A DNA stretch of 64,000 nucleotides from Pseudoalteromonas rubra. GTDB taxonomy: Bacteria > Pseudomonadota > Gammaproteobacteria > Enterobacterales > Alteromonadaceae. The translations under genes were made by a program, and so were the position numbers. The stretch covers positions 1 to 64,000 of the forward strand of contig NZ_PNCJ01000055.1 of the NCBI RefSeq assembly GCF_005887115.1, given 5' to 3'. The notes under the pieces are model-generated. The model was not told where the DNA came from and made no database searches. It saw only the letters and a program-made list of their open reading frames with translations. Below, in pieces: positions 7,709 through 15,034 of the stretch (position 1 is the first letter of the stretch; each line of letters begins with the position of its first letter).

Positions 7709-8107
7709 ATAGGCCGCCTCGTACTCTTTTTCAGATAGCTCAATGAGCTGCCAATTAAACCTTGTTGTAACCATTGTGAGTGACATACTGCCGTATAGAT
7801 GCACCTTCCAAACAGGATCTTTATCGTTTAATCCATCCATTCTATGTTGAACAGCAGGCGTTACTTTACTTTTGATTGTTTCCTTAACGCTTGCTTCTAA
7901 AACCATAAACAGATCATTATTTGATGAGTCGTCATCGAACTCTGCATCCATGTACACCACTTGGCCACACTCAAATACTACTTTCCAGAATTTATCGTTT
8001 ACTGTGCCTTGTACCAATATATCCAGAGTAACTTTCGGATAAGCACTTAAGTCAATACTCATATCAGCATTGTCTAAAAGAGATTCACAGACTTCTTGTA
8101 GTTCCAT
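7703..8107 (-). CDS. Cassette-encoded hypothetical protein
   Basis: A 134-residue soluble acidic protein. The N-terminal helix (MELQEVCESLLDNADMS) is followed by a beta-rich part (KVTLDILVQGTVNDKFWKVVFECGQVVYMDAEF) and a C-terminal strand-helix region. No signal peptide or membrane segment. The start ATG at 8107 lies inside the cassette a few bases from the neighbouring attC core. I do not recognise a family. Confidence 0.7.
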   Translation of the reverse strand: MELQEVCESLLDNADMSIDLSAYPKVTLDILVQGTVNDKFWKVVFECGQVVYMDAEFDDDSSNNDLFMVLEASVKETIKSKVTPAVQHRMDGLNDKDPVWKVHLYGSMSLTMVTTRFNWQLIELSEKEYEAAYA

Positions 8108-8116
8108 ACTCTAGAT

Positions 8117-8231
8117 GCCTAACGCCAGCATCATTGGCGTTTTTTGGAGTGGAGCGAATTGGCATATAATGAGCGAAGCGAATGCCAATTTGCGCAACGG
8201 AAAAAACGTCCAATGCATGCTCTTGTTAGGC
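8117..8231 (-). other. attC recombination site (long divergent type)
   Basis: GCCTAACGCC and GTTAGGC cores about 115 bp apart, with inner arms gaattggcat...atgccaattt and an outer gcgttttttgg...aaaaacgtcc pair. It is the attC of the cassette with the ORF at 8237-9145. Confidence 0.85.
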
Positions 8232-8236
8232 ATTAA

Positions 8237-9145
8237 TTACGGATAATGCTTTGCTAGACTCAATATATCTTTAATTTTAACATGGACATATTTAAGAAAT
8301 ATATTGATCTCACTTAGCTCGAGATTTTTCTGGTTTGTTGTAATGCTTGATGGTGTCGCATGTAAAAGCTTACTTGTGTATGAATAGATATATTCATACT
8401 CGTCACCTAAGTCGACTTTTTTTGCCATATCACACCAGTTCCAACGCTTAGGGATAAGAAGTTTAATGTCTTCAGGTATTGAAGACAAAAAACTAGCCTT
8501 TTCATTTTCAAGCTCAGTAATGGAGCTTGTAATGACTGGTAACTGCTTATTCTCAACTAGATGAGCTTGAAAACTATACCCATTTGATTTTGCTTGCTCA
8601 GCGTAAATAGAGAAATGTCGAGCTGCGTTGTCATCAATCTTTTTCATTACGAATGAGCTTAATTTGAAAGCTTCTTTCTCTTTTATCTTAGAATCAGTAA
8701 TTTCATTAAGCTTCTTGAGTTCTTCTTCCATTATTGATTTTTCTTCACTTTCAAACTTTTTTAAGAGTTGAACCTCTCGCTCAGTTTGAGCTTTGCAATC
8801 CTTCCAATACCTCAGCTGGGTGTCAATTAATCGGCTCGAGTAAACCAAGCCATATCGTGAATCCATCTTAAACAATAGCAACCAAACAGACATCTCAAAA
8901 ATGTATCTCGTCACTGCTAATATGCTCATGGTCTCTATGTAGTTAAAATTCTGTTCTGTAAACAATCTTAACTTAACTAAGCTATCTCCCATTGCCGAAC
9001 GACACCATGAGTCAGCGTCAAGCTTCATACTTTCAGTAACTTCGGCATTTTTCCGAATCCTTAAAGCCTCGTCATTAAGCAACGGTTGGAGTTCTGTTAT
9101 AAGCGTTACTAAAGTCGAGGTTTGACCTTCTACATTTAAATTCAT
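8237..9145 (-). CDS. Cassette-encoded hypothetical protein, helical
   Basis: A 302-residue, almost wholly helical protein. Residues about 115-165 (REVQLLKKFESEEKSIMEEELKKL...) are charged and likely coiled coil. A moderately hydrophobic helix lies near 75-93 (MSILAVTRYIFEMSVWLLLF). The C-terminal block RWNWCDMAKKVDLGDEYEYIYSYTSKLLHATPSS resembles the W-x-x-A---Y-x-x-YS-x-x-HA pattern of DUF5677-like proteins, a weak resemblance only. No signal peptide. Function unknown. Confidence 0.75.
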   Translation of the reverse strand: MNLNVEGQTSTLVTLITELQPLLNDEALRIRKNAEVTESMKLDADSWCRSAMGDSLVKLRLFTEQNFNYIETMSILAVTRYIFEMSVWLLLFKMDSRYGLVYSSRLIDTQLRYWKDCKAQTEREVQLLKKFESEEKSIMEEELKKLNEITDSKIKEKEAFKLSSFVMKKIDDNAARHFSIYAEQAKSNGYSFQAHLVENKQLPVITSSITELENEKASFLSSIPEDIKLLIPKRWNWCDMAKKVDLGDEYEYIYSYTSKLLHATPSSITTNQKNLELSEINIFLKYVHVKIKDILSLAKHYP

Positions 9146-9152
9146 AATCAGT

Positions 9153-9251
9153 GCCTAACGCCGTTGTAACCGGCTAAAAATAGTTGGCTAAAATTTGTGA
9201 GGTACGAACAAAGCCAACTGTTTTTTGTCCGCGTTTACGACCTTGTTAGCC
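9153..9251 (-). other. attC recombination site (type C)
   Basis: GCCTAACGCC and GTTAGCC cores with the arms agttggct/agccaact. The inner stretch aatttgtgaggtacgaacaa is shared with the site at 10572-10676. It is the attC of the RES-domain cassette. Confidence 0.86.
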
Positions 9252-10124
9252 GCCATTTGGTGCGCCTATTTCAGGAAAATACAACTTTTGTTCATCACTC
9301 CCAAGAGGAAAATATTTAAATGTCTTCTCCTCATTTGCTATACCAACTTCCAAGCATGAAAAGTTTTGGAAGCCAGTTTTTTGGCAAAACACCATACCAT
9401 GTAATCCTAGCCGTTCTTCTGCCTTATTGGATCTAAGGCACATATTCACTTTGGTTTTATCAAATGAAGACGGAAAGCACCACGCATCCTGAAGGTTTTC
9501 AGGAAGCTCGAAATGCTCATAAGCTATACATCTGGAAATTTTGTATAAATGTTCTGTTCCTACTCCTACGTCCCGAATGAACTCATGTGCAAAGAAGTCT
9601 GTTATCATCCTATGTTTAAGTTGTTGATCCGAGGATAGCGAAGGTATGTCGTTGTCAAAACCTATATGAGGTGCCCGAATACTCATTAATGCTTCGAATA
9701 CCCCTAAACAGAAATATTCCCCTTCTCCAATTCTAGCTTCCTCCATCGCAATAAAAGGTTCAGTCGAACCGTAAAATACCGATTCTCCATCAATGTTTAG
9801 CCTTTGCGCTTTAGAGATTGATGGAGGTGGGTTCCATAGATGTGATTCAGCAGTAATTGTCTTGAAAGGCGTAATACAGTCTTCTTTTGGAAGTCCTCTA
9901 ACACGAAATACTCTTGTCCCTTTCGGGTATTCGAGCACCCGTCTCTCTAGAGCTATAACTGAGACTGGACCTCCATTTGGCTTTAACACCTCAAAGATAG
10001 CTGTTCGCACTTCATCTGAGTTCATTGAGCGAAAATTCAAACGTCTAAATCCATCAATTTTCCGGTGCAGTTCGATTGAATCAATCTCATCCAGATATTT
10101 TTTATAAATTACGTTTTCATCCAT
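9246..10124 (-). CDS. Cassette-encoded RES-domain protein
   Basis: A 292-residue protein whose middle part reads like a RES domain: TRVFRVRGL (the Arg that starts the NAD pocket), SHLWNPPPS, then RLNIDGESVFYGSTEPFIAMEEARI, matching the R---G-R-W-N-P---VFY-S---A--E order of that family. RES proteins known from toxin-antitoxin pairs consume NAD+ and are normally partnered by a Xre/MbcA-like antitoxin. No partner is present in this single-gene cassette, and the protein is longer than the usual 150-residue toxin, with an N-terminal helical extension of about 60 residues. It could be a stand-alone effector, for example in defence, or a non-toxic relative. Assignment rests on motif order only. Confidence 0.62.
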   Translation of the reverse strand: MDENVIYKKYLDEIDSIELHRKIDGFRRLNFRSMNSDEVRTAIFEVLKPNGGPVSVIALERRVLEYPKGTRVFRVRGLPKEDCITPFKTITAESHLWNPPPSISKAQRLNIDGESVFYGSTEPFIAMEEARIGEGEYFCLGVFEALMSIRAPHIGFDNDIPSLSSDQQLKHRMITDFFAHEFIRDVGVGTEHLYKISRCIAYEHFELPENLQDAWCFPSSFDKTKVNMCLRSNKAEERLGLHGMVFCQKTGFQNFSCLEVGIANEEKTFKYFPLGSDEQKLYFPEIGAPNGG

Positions 10125-10143
10125 CTTTAATGGTTTCCAATAC

Positions 10144-10246
10144 GGCTAACGCTTGCCGTAAACGGCACAAAATAGCAGGCTAAAATTGGCGACGAAGGAG
10201 CACAAGCCTGCTGTTTTGTGTCCACGGTTTAACGGCCTTGTTAGCT
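10144..10246 (-). other. attC recombination site (type A)
   Basis: GGCTAACGC and GTTAGCT cores with the caaaatagcaggct/agcctgctgtttt arms of type A. It is the attC of the cassette with the ORF at 10241-10558. Confidence 0.87.
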
Positions 10247-10558
10247 GCCGTTTAACAGCTGAATTGCTAACTGTTTATTAAAAATATCTAACGTTGAAGC
10301 GGAACTCCACGGTTTTTCCATTACCCAATTTGGCAATTCAGTTTGAGATTTAACTGAGGCAAAAACTATATACAACAGAACCTGTGTATCATTAGGATCT
10401 ATTTTGTTTAACTCTAGAGCATGTCTTAATGCTTTATTATAATCTTGCTGCTGAATAGCAATTAAATAATCACCCTGAAGTTTCGTCCAAGTTTTAGTTA
10501 TATCATTAGCAAAACAAGAAGAACTAAAAAATAATGCCAGTATAAAAATTTTACGCAT
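10241..10558 (-). CDS. Cassette-encoded small periplasmic TPR-like protein
   Basis: A 105-residue protein with a signal peptide (MRKIFILALFFSSSCFA, cleavage before NDITKTW). The mature region contains one TPR-like helix pair: YLIAIQQQDYNKALRHALELNKIDPNDTQVLLYIVFASV, with the usual A--Y-KAL--A-ELN--DPN spacing. That gives a short periplasmic adaptor with no catalytic motif. Second cassette counted from attI. Function unknown. Confidence 0.72.
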   Translation of the reverse strand: MRKIFILALFFSSSCFANDITKTWTKLQGDYLIAIQQQDYNKALRHALELNKIDPNDTQVLLYIVFASVKSQTELPNWVMEKPWSSASTLDIFNKQLAIQLLNGS

Positions 10559-10571
10559 AATCCCTCACGGC

Positions 10572-10676
10572 TGCTAACGCCGCAAATAAACGGCAAAAAT
10601 TAGTTGGCTATAATTTGTGAGGTACGAACAAAGCCAACTGGTTTTTGTCCGCCCTTTTTGATTTGCTTTGTTATAC
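10572..10676 (-). other. attC recombination site (type C)
   Basis: TGCTAACGCC and GTTATAC cores, with arms agttggct/agccaact and inner aatttgtgaggtacgaacaa as in 9153-9251. It is the attC of the first cassette. Confidence 0.87.
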
Positions 10677-10682
10677 ACCTAA

Positions 10683-11087
10683 CTACCGCTTTTTTAAGTA
10701 ACCACCAATGTACGAACTTTCATTGGGCCAAGAATATATGTGCATTTCTGTAAAATTGTTTTTAAACTTTACAAAAGCCAACGTTTTTTCACCCAAATGA
10801 GTATCGAAAGTACCATTGCAGCTTGGTTTATTGTTATATTCGATTACCGTGTATTCCCAAGCATAAAACTCAGTATCACCAAACCTTTTAAATGTATAAG
10901 TATCAGTGCTTATTTCAGGGTAGCTAATTACAGTTTGGGTACCATCAGCTCTTAACTCGTATGTCTCGTCACAATAATCAGCAACTAGATCCCACATACC
11001 AACATGGTAACCTTTTGCCTTTTCAGTTGTTGTAATTGTGCAACCTGAAATTATCAAAACTAAAAATGGAATGTGAAATTTCAACAT
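10683..11087 (-). CDS. Cassette-encoded putative lipoprotein (first cassette)
   Basis: A 134-residue protein with a lipoprotein signal: hydrophobic FHIPFLVLII followed by the lipobox I-S-G-C (Cys16), then a Thr-rich linker (TITTTEKAKG). The mature part is beta-rich and aromatic, with GMWDLVADYCDETYELRADG, DTYTFKRFGD and NGTFDTHLGEKTLAFVKF, suggesting a small beta-barrel or lipocalin-like fold. Two further cysteines may pair. It is the cassette nearest attI and so the one best expressed from Pc and the most recent insertion if cassettes enter at attI. Family not recognised. Confidence 0.75.
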   Translation of the reverse strand: MLKFHIPFLVLIISGCTITTTEKAKGYHVGMWDLVADYCDETYELRADGTQTVISYPEISTDTYTFKRFGDTEFYAWEYTVIEYNNKPSCNGTFDTHLGEKTLAFVKFKNNFTEMHIYSWPNESSYIGGYLKKR

Positions 11088-11102
11088 TAAACCTCAATAG
11101 GT

Positions 11103-11370
11103 GCATAACAGCTTATTAGCGTGAATACCGGTTAGATACAGTTCCTGAAACCATACAGATCCACAGCTAAATTATTTTATTCATAATAAGAACAATAACC
11201 TACCACTATTGTACTCGCTACTCAAGCCAAAACGGCTTTGTTGAAACCGAGCCTTGTTCATAGCGAGACTTGGGGTCTCGTTATGTAAAACTACTAACCT
11301 TTTGAATCTGATTAACTTAAATCAAAGCTTCACTTAAACGAGACCTTCAAGCACGGAGAAAACGAGAAAT
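11103..11370 (-). other. attI region of the integron
   Basis: The junction core GCATAAC (11103-11109; GTTATGC on the minus strand) marks the crossover between attI and the first cassette. From there to the intI promoter lies about 260 bp without a gene, the expected place for attI and the cassette promoter. It contains an inverted repeat cgagac-ttggg-gtctcg at 11264-11280. Confidence 0.65.
11197..11225 (-). promoter_or_regulatory. Candidate cassette promoter Pc
   Basis: On the minus strand TTGAGT (11225-11220) is followed after 17 bp by TAGGTT (11202-11197), pointing into the cassettes about 90 bp from the attI core. Position and spacing fit Pc but the -10 box is weak. Guess only. Confidence 0.3.
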
Positions 11371-11375
11371 TTGAC

Positions 11376-11404
11376 TTGATAATTGGCCGCATTCACTTAT
11401 ACCT
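11376..11404 (+). promoter_or_regulatory. Promoter of intI
   Basis: TTGATA (11376-11381) and TATACC (11399-11404) are 17 bp apart, just upstream of intI and overlapped by the LexA box. Confidence 0.5.
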
Positions 11405-11418
11405 GTATAAATAAACAG
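11403..11418 (+). promoter_or_regulatory. LexA (SOS) operator upstream of intI
   Basis: CTGT-ATAAATAA-ACAG is an exact CTGT-N8-ACAG SOS box with an AT-rich centre. It lies 15 bp upstream of the intI start codon and overlaps the predicted -10. LexA control of integron integrases is established in Vibrio and in mobile integrons; here it is inferred from the site. Confidence 0.88.
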
Positions 11419-11432
11419 CACTCGGAGTAAAG

Positions 11433-12392
11433 ATGTCTTATTCACCTTTTTTGGAATCTGTACGCGTTGAGCTCAGGACCAAGCACTACAGTCTGAAAAC
11501 AGAGAAAAGCTATCTGTACTGGATCAAAGGCTACATTTTATTCAATGACAAAAAGCATCCTGATGAGATGGGCAACAGGGAAATAGAACGTTTCCTCAAC
11601 CACTTGGCCGTTAACCGGGCAGTGAGCGCTGCAACGCAAAATCAAGCGCTGTGCGCCATCATTTTTTTGTACCGTTTTGTTATAAAACGAGACATCAAAG
11701 GGTTAAACTATTCATTCAGTAAGCGAGATGTCACGTTACCCACCGTTTTGAGTGCAGATGAAGCGCAAAAGGTGATAGCTAACCCTCACGGCGTACACAA
11801 ACTCATCGCGTCACTTTTGTACGGCAGTGGTTTACGTATCAATGAAGCTTTAAAACTTCGAGTTAAAGATCTCGATTTTGCCAATAAGTCTATTTTTGTT
11901 TTTCGGGGTAAAGGCCGTAAAGACAGATATACCTTGCTGCCTAAGTCATGCTTGCAGGCATTAGAAGAACAAATGACCATAGTCAAATCGCTTCACCAAA
12001 AAGACCTGAACGCAGGATTTGGACTGACTTCGCTGCCACCGGCTCTGATCCGTAAATACGGACATGCTGTGAAAGACTTCTCCTGGCAGTATCTGTTTCC
12101 CTCCTCTACGCGATGTATTCACCCGACAGACGGTTATGTCTGTCGTCACCATTTGCATGAAACAGCATTTCGCAAGCAACTCAGGGCTGCGGTGCTGGCT
12201 TCAGATATCACTAAGCGAGTTAAAGCGCATACTTTCAGGCACTCATTTGCCACTGAACTGCTGCGAAATGGCGCTGATATAAGGACAGTACAAGAGTTGT
12301 TAGGTCATACAGATATCAGAACAACCGAGATTTATACCCATGTTATGGGTGATAAGTTTGCCTATACAACAAGCCCGATTGATAAACTCTGA
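11433..12392 (+). CDS. intI: Integron integrase IntI
   Basis: A 319-residue tyrosine recombinase that inserts and excises gene cassettes by attI x attC and attC x attC recombination. Catalytic residues are all present: Arg135 in GSGLRINEAL, Lys160 in GKGRKDR, His266 and Arg269 in HTFRHSFAT, His292 in LLGHTD and Tyr301 in IYTHV. The IntI-specific extra segment between Lys and His is present (SLPPALIRKYGHAVKDFSWQYLFPS, then RHHLHETAFRKQLRAAV), which separates it from XerC/XerD. Length matches the family (320-340). Start ATG is supported by CGGAG six bases upstream. It is divergent from the cassettes, the standard layout, and looks functional. Confidence 0.97.
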   Translation: MSYSPFLESVRVELRTKHYSLKTEKSYLYWIKGYILFNDKKHPDEMGNREIERFLNHLAVNRAVSAATQNQALCAIIFLYRFVIKRDIKGLNYSFSKRDVTLPTVLSADEAQKVIANPHGVHKLIASLLYGSGLRINEALKLRVKDLDFANKSIFVFRGKGRKDRYTLLPKSCLQALEEQMTIVKSLHQKDLNAGFGLTSLPPALIRKYGHAVKDFSWQYLFPSSTRCIHPTDGYVCRHHLHETAFRKQLRAAVLASDITKRVKAHTFRHSFATELLRNGADIRTVQELLGHTDIRTTEIYTHVMGDKFAYTTSPIDKL

Positions 12393-12442
12393 TATTCGCG
12401 CGCATCACTTATTAGTCTAGGTATTTAAGAATTGAGTTGCGG

Positions 12443-12640
12443 TAGATCCCGGCTCGCACACGTCCGGGATGACGGAGCTGTTGTTAGGTTTATTTTCATT
12501 CAAAAACTGCTGCATGTTGCTCAAGTAGAGCCAGGCTCGCTCGCGTCCGGGATGACAAAGAGGTTTGTCGGGTTTGTCTTCATTGAGGAACCTCTGCGTA
12601 GTGTTCGGGTAGATCCCGGCTCGCACGCGTCCGGGATGAC
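12443..12640. repeat. Three 84-bp tandem repeats with REP-like palindromes
   Basis: The block tagatcccggctcgc-n-cgtccgggatgac occurs at 12443-12473, 12526-12556 (tagagccagg variant) and 12610-12640. Each holds inverted halves (atcccgg/ccgggat). Copies are 83-84 bp apart, and the spacers are related to each other too (gttaggtttattttcatt / gtcgggtttgtcttcatt), so the whole unit was duplicated in tandem. Open frames across the block come from the repeats and are not genes. The rest of 12393-12704 shows nothing else. Confidence 0.85.
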
Positions 12641-12704
12641 TGATAAGTGCAAGTGTATAAAACAAGATAAGAGACTAAATGCTGATTTAAAGACCAGCGT
12701 CCGT

Positions 12705-13001
12705 TCACTTATCCAACCCATAGAGGGCATCGGCCGTTTTGCGTAAGTCTACTTCGTCGATAAAGTCATCGCTTAGCGTGAGAATGGCGTTGAGGTTATT
12801 TTTGAGCTTTTCCTGGCTGAGGCCATTGGGTTTGAGCGCGGTTTGCAAAAGGTGCAGCGACATATCTGCCAGCAGCAGCTTTTGTTTTTCTGTCCAATTG
12901 TCGTCGCCCTGTTTGGCGCTGTCTTGTAAAATGGCCTGCTCTACTTCGTCGTGCATGCTCCAGCTGAGTTTGAGCAGCTCTCGGCGTGTTTCCTGATCCA
13001 T
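12705..13001 (-). CDS. Small hypothetical protein downstream of kinase gene
   Basis: A 98-residue acidic, fully helical protein (MDQETRRELLKLSWSMHDEVEQAILQD...). No cysteine, signal peptide or membrane segment. Start at ATG 13001 because GGAGGG lies five to six bases upstream; the frame is open to 13055 but without a ribosome site. It follows the kinase-like gene by 65 bp on the same strand and is probably co-transcribed, so it could be a partner or substrate of the kinase; that is inference. Family not recognised. Confidence 0.7.
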   Translation of the reverse strand: MDQETRRELLKLSWSMHDEVEQAILQDSAKQGDDNWTEKQKLLLADMSLHLLQTALKPNGLSQEKLKNNLNAILTLSDDFIDEVDLRKTADALYGLDK

Positions 13002-13066
13002 GTTTCCCTCCGGTTGTAAGCTATTTATCTTGGCGGAGGATGGGCCGATGTGCAACGTGCGTTTTG

Positions 13067-14914
13067 TTATATCTTAGTCGTAGATGATTCACTTTGAGTT
13101 TCTGCAGCTTTCGGATCTTTAGGATAAAAATGGTCTGGCTGGCGGGCGCACAATGCAAATTCACGGGTATTTTTGTATGGCAGTTTCATAAAACCTGCGA
13201 CACCGAAGTCCTGAATGCTCATGGCGTATTGCATAATGCGGGTCAGCAGAGTTTTAAACTCCCGCTCTTTACTGGCATCTAGCAGGCAATAGTAATGGTG
13301 GATTTTAAGGCGGTCGTTGAGCGATTCAAAGATGATACAACCGGTATGGTGGATCTGGTTAAGCTCAAACACGCACTGCACTATTTGTCGTGGTAATTGC
13401 AGTTGCTCGTCGGGGTCTTTGCCATCTTCAAAATAAGAGTGCGGCCGTGCGATCTCACTGGTGCCAATGTCCGATACGGTGTACTGCAGCTCAGGGACGT
13501 GGTCAAAAATAAACGCGCCGGTGCCGTCGCGCTGCAATTGAATGGTTTGTCTGGCATCAAACAGGCAGCATTTAAACAGACCCTTTTGCTCTATCCCCTG
13601 CGCCAGCATCACAGTGGCGTTCACGGCATCCGTAAAAGCACTTTGCAAAGATTCATCGTGCAGTACCAGGCTGGACTCCACAAACAAAGAAGCATCTTTC
13701 CAGTGAAAACTCAGGCCACCTACCACCGGATATTTTGCCAGTCGGCTGATGGATGCCAGAAACGCTTTCTCACTGTCACCGGTGTCGAACAGAAACTCTT
13801 TATAGTAGCGGTCCAGCTGAGCATCGTTCACGTCCAGCAGTTGCTGATTATGATCGGCGCGGCGTAAAAATTGTTTGCGCGAGCTGTAAACCACCGTATC
13901 TGGCTCTTCGTCGATCTCATTAAACCAAAAAGGGATGCTTGCTTTGCGAGGCGGTGTTTTTAGTTCGGGCAGATACATGCGCGCCATGGCCGGCATATTG
14001 CGCATAAAGTAGTCGCCAGCCTGATCCCGGATGGTTTTATCTTTGCTCAGCATTGCATCTATCATTCTGGCAAATGCTTGTGGCAAGCCTAAGCTGGTTG
14101 CGGGGATCACGGCGGCGCCAAAACGGCAGGACTGGGCACTGGCCAGCGCATAGATAGTGGATGCCACGCCCTGCTCGTCAAAGCGTGGCGAGGAGCGCGC
14201 GCCGGACATCTGCTCATCGCCAATAAAGTACACATCGCCCATCCGGGCATTGGTACTGCTGATGTCCGATGACATAAGATCCATAATATTACTGGCAACG
14301 GGCTCGCCATGGGCATCCAGCTGCGCATACACTGAACTGCCCCAGTCAACCAGCGAAAAGCTGTCTGTTGCTTCCTCCCAGACAATATTAGACGGTTTAA
14401 TGTCGCCGTGCACCACAGGCTGAGGCGACATGCCATTTTTGCGGTCGCGTAAGTCAACCAGCACACTTCTGAGTTTATTGGCCAAATGCACCAGCTCATG
14501 AGGTTTAAAACGACCGCGTTTCAGCGACCATTGTTCGAGATCCTGGCCTTTGGCCCGCGCCATCATCAGGATCCCCTGCTTTTTTGCCCGTTCAAAAGCG
14601 TAAAACTCGGGGACCATGGGATTTTTAATCTGCGACAGCATATAGGCTTCGTCTTCCAGCCGGTCACGTACACTCTGAGCCAGAGTAATTCGGGAAAACT
14701 TAAACACCCACTCTTTGCCCTGCTCATCGATCCCAGCAAATACAAACCCGAATGCGCCAGACCCGATCACTTCCACATCATGATAGCCCAGCATGGTCAG
14801 CTGTTTTTGACAGATGTTGAGCCACTGACGGTGCTTTTTTGCATCTTTATGGGAGAGCAAATACACCGATTGCTGTTCATTGATGTAAAAATTATGGATC
14901 GACTTTTCTGTCAT
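13067..14914 (-). CDS. Serine/threonine protein kinase-like protein
   Basis: A 615-residue protein. Residues about 45-300 form a eukaryotic-type kinase domain: glycine loop GSGAFGFVF (51-59), likely ATP-binding Lys72 in VFKFSR, catalytic loop VVHGDIKPSNIVW (Asp171, Asn176) and LVDWGSS (Asp190) in place of DFG. The HRD motif is HGD, which places it with non-RD kinases and the RIO/ABC1-like bacterial group. The C-terminal 300 residues contain no motif I recognise and no membrane helix; it is therefore cytoplasmic, unlike PASTA kinases. The start ATG 14914 gives MTEKSIHNFY. Substrate unknown. It sits between the integron and glnS with a small helical protein gene downstream. Confidence 0.85.
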   Translation of the reverse strand: MTEKSIHNFYINEQQSVYLLSHKDAKKHRQWLNICQKQLTMLGYHDVEVIGSGAFGFVFAGIDEQGKEWVFKFSRITLAQSVRDRLEDEAYMLSQIKNPMVPEFYAFERAKKQGILMMARAKGQDLEQWSLKRGRFKPHELVHLANKLRSVLVDLRDRKNGMSPQPVVHGDIKPSNIVWEEATDSFSLVDWGSSVYAQLDAHGEPVASNIMDLMSSDISSTNARMGDVYFIGDEQMSGARSSPRFDEQGVASTIYALASAQSCRFGAAVIPATSLGLPQAFARMIDAMLSKDKTIRDQAGDYFMRNMPAMARMYLPELKTPPRKASIPFWFNEIDEEPDTVVYSSRKQFLRRADHNQQLLDVNDAQLDRYYKEFLFDTGDSEKAFLASISRLAKYPVVGGLSFHWKDASLFVESSLVLHDESLQSAFTDAVNATVMLAQGIEQKGLFKCCLFDARQTIQLQRDGTGAFIFDHVPELQYTVSDIGTSEIARPHSYFEDGKDPDEQLQLPRQIVQCVFELNQIHHTGCIIFESLNDRLKIHHYYCLLDASKEREFKTLLTRIMQYAMSIQDFGVAGFMKLPYKNTREFALCARQPDHFYPKDPKAAETQSESSTTKI

Positions 14915-14992
14915 GGGCCTGTCCGTTTACGGGTATTCAGTGTTTCTAATGCAAATTATCAGATCAATTAAGAAGATCGGGCATGCTAATTA

Positions 14993-15022
14993 AAAAAGGC
15001 CGACATAAGCCGACCTTTTTAT
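14993..15022 (-). terminator. Terminator after glnS
   Basis: An imperfect hairpin (aaaggccgac-ataa-gccgaccttttt) lies 13 bp after the glnS stop, with A/T runs on both sides. Confidence 0.6.
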
Positions 15023-15034
15023 TTATTGTGCGTG

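Noticed and set aside
17..10676. Repeated palindromic blocks considered as a CRISPR array
   Set aside because: Spacing is irregular (300-1800 bp) with ORFs between, and cores fit attC; no cas genes.
12417..12746. Open frames on both strands across 12417-12746
   Set aside because: They are produced by the REP-like tandem repeats and have repetitive, non-protein-like translations.
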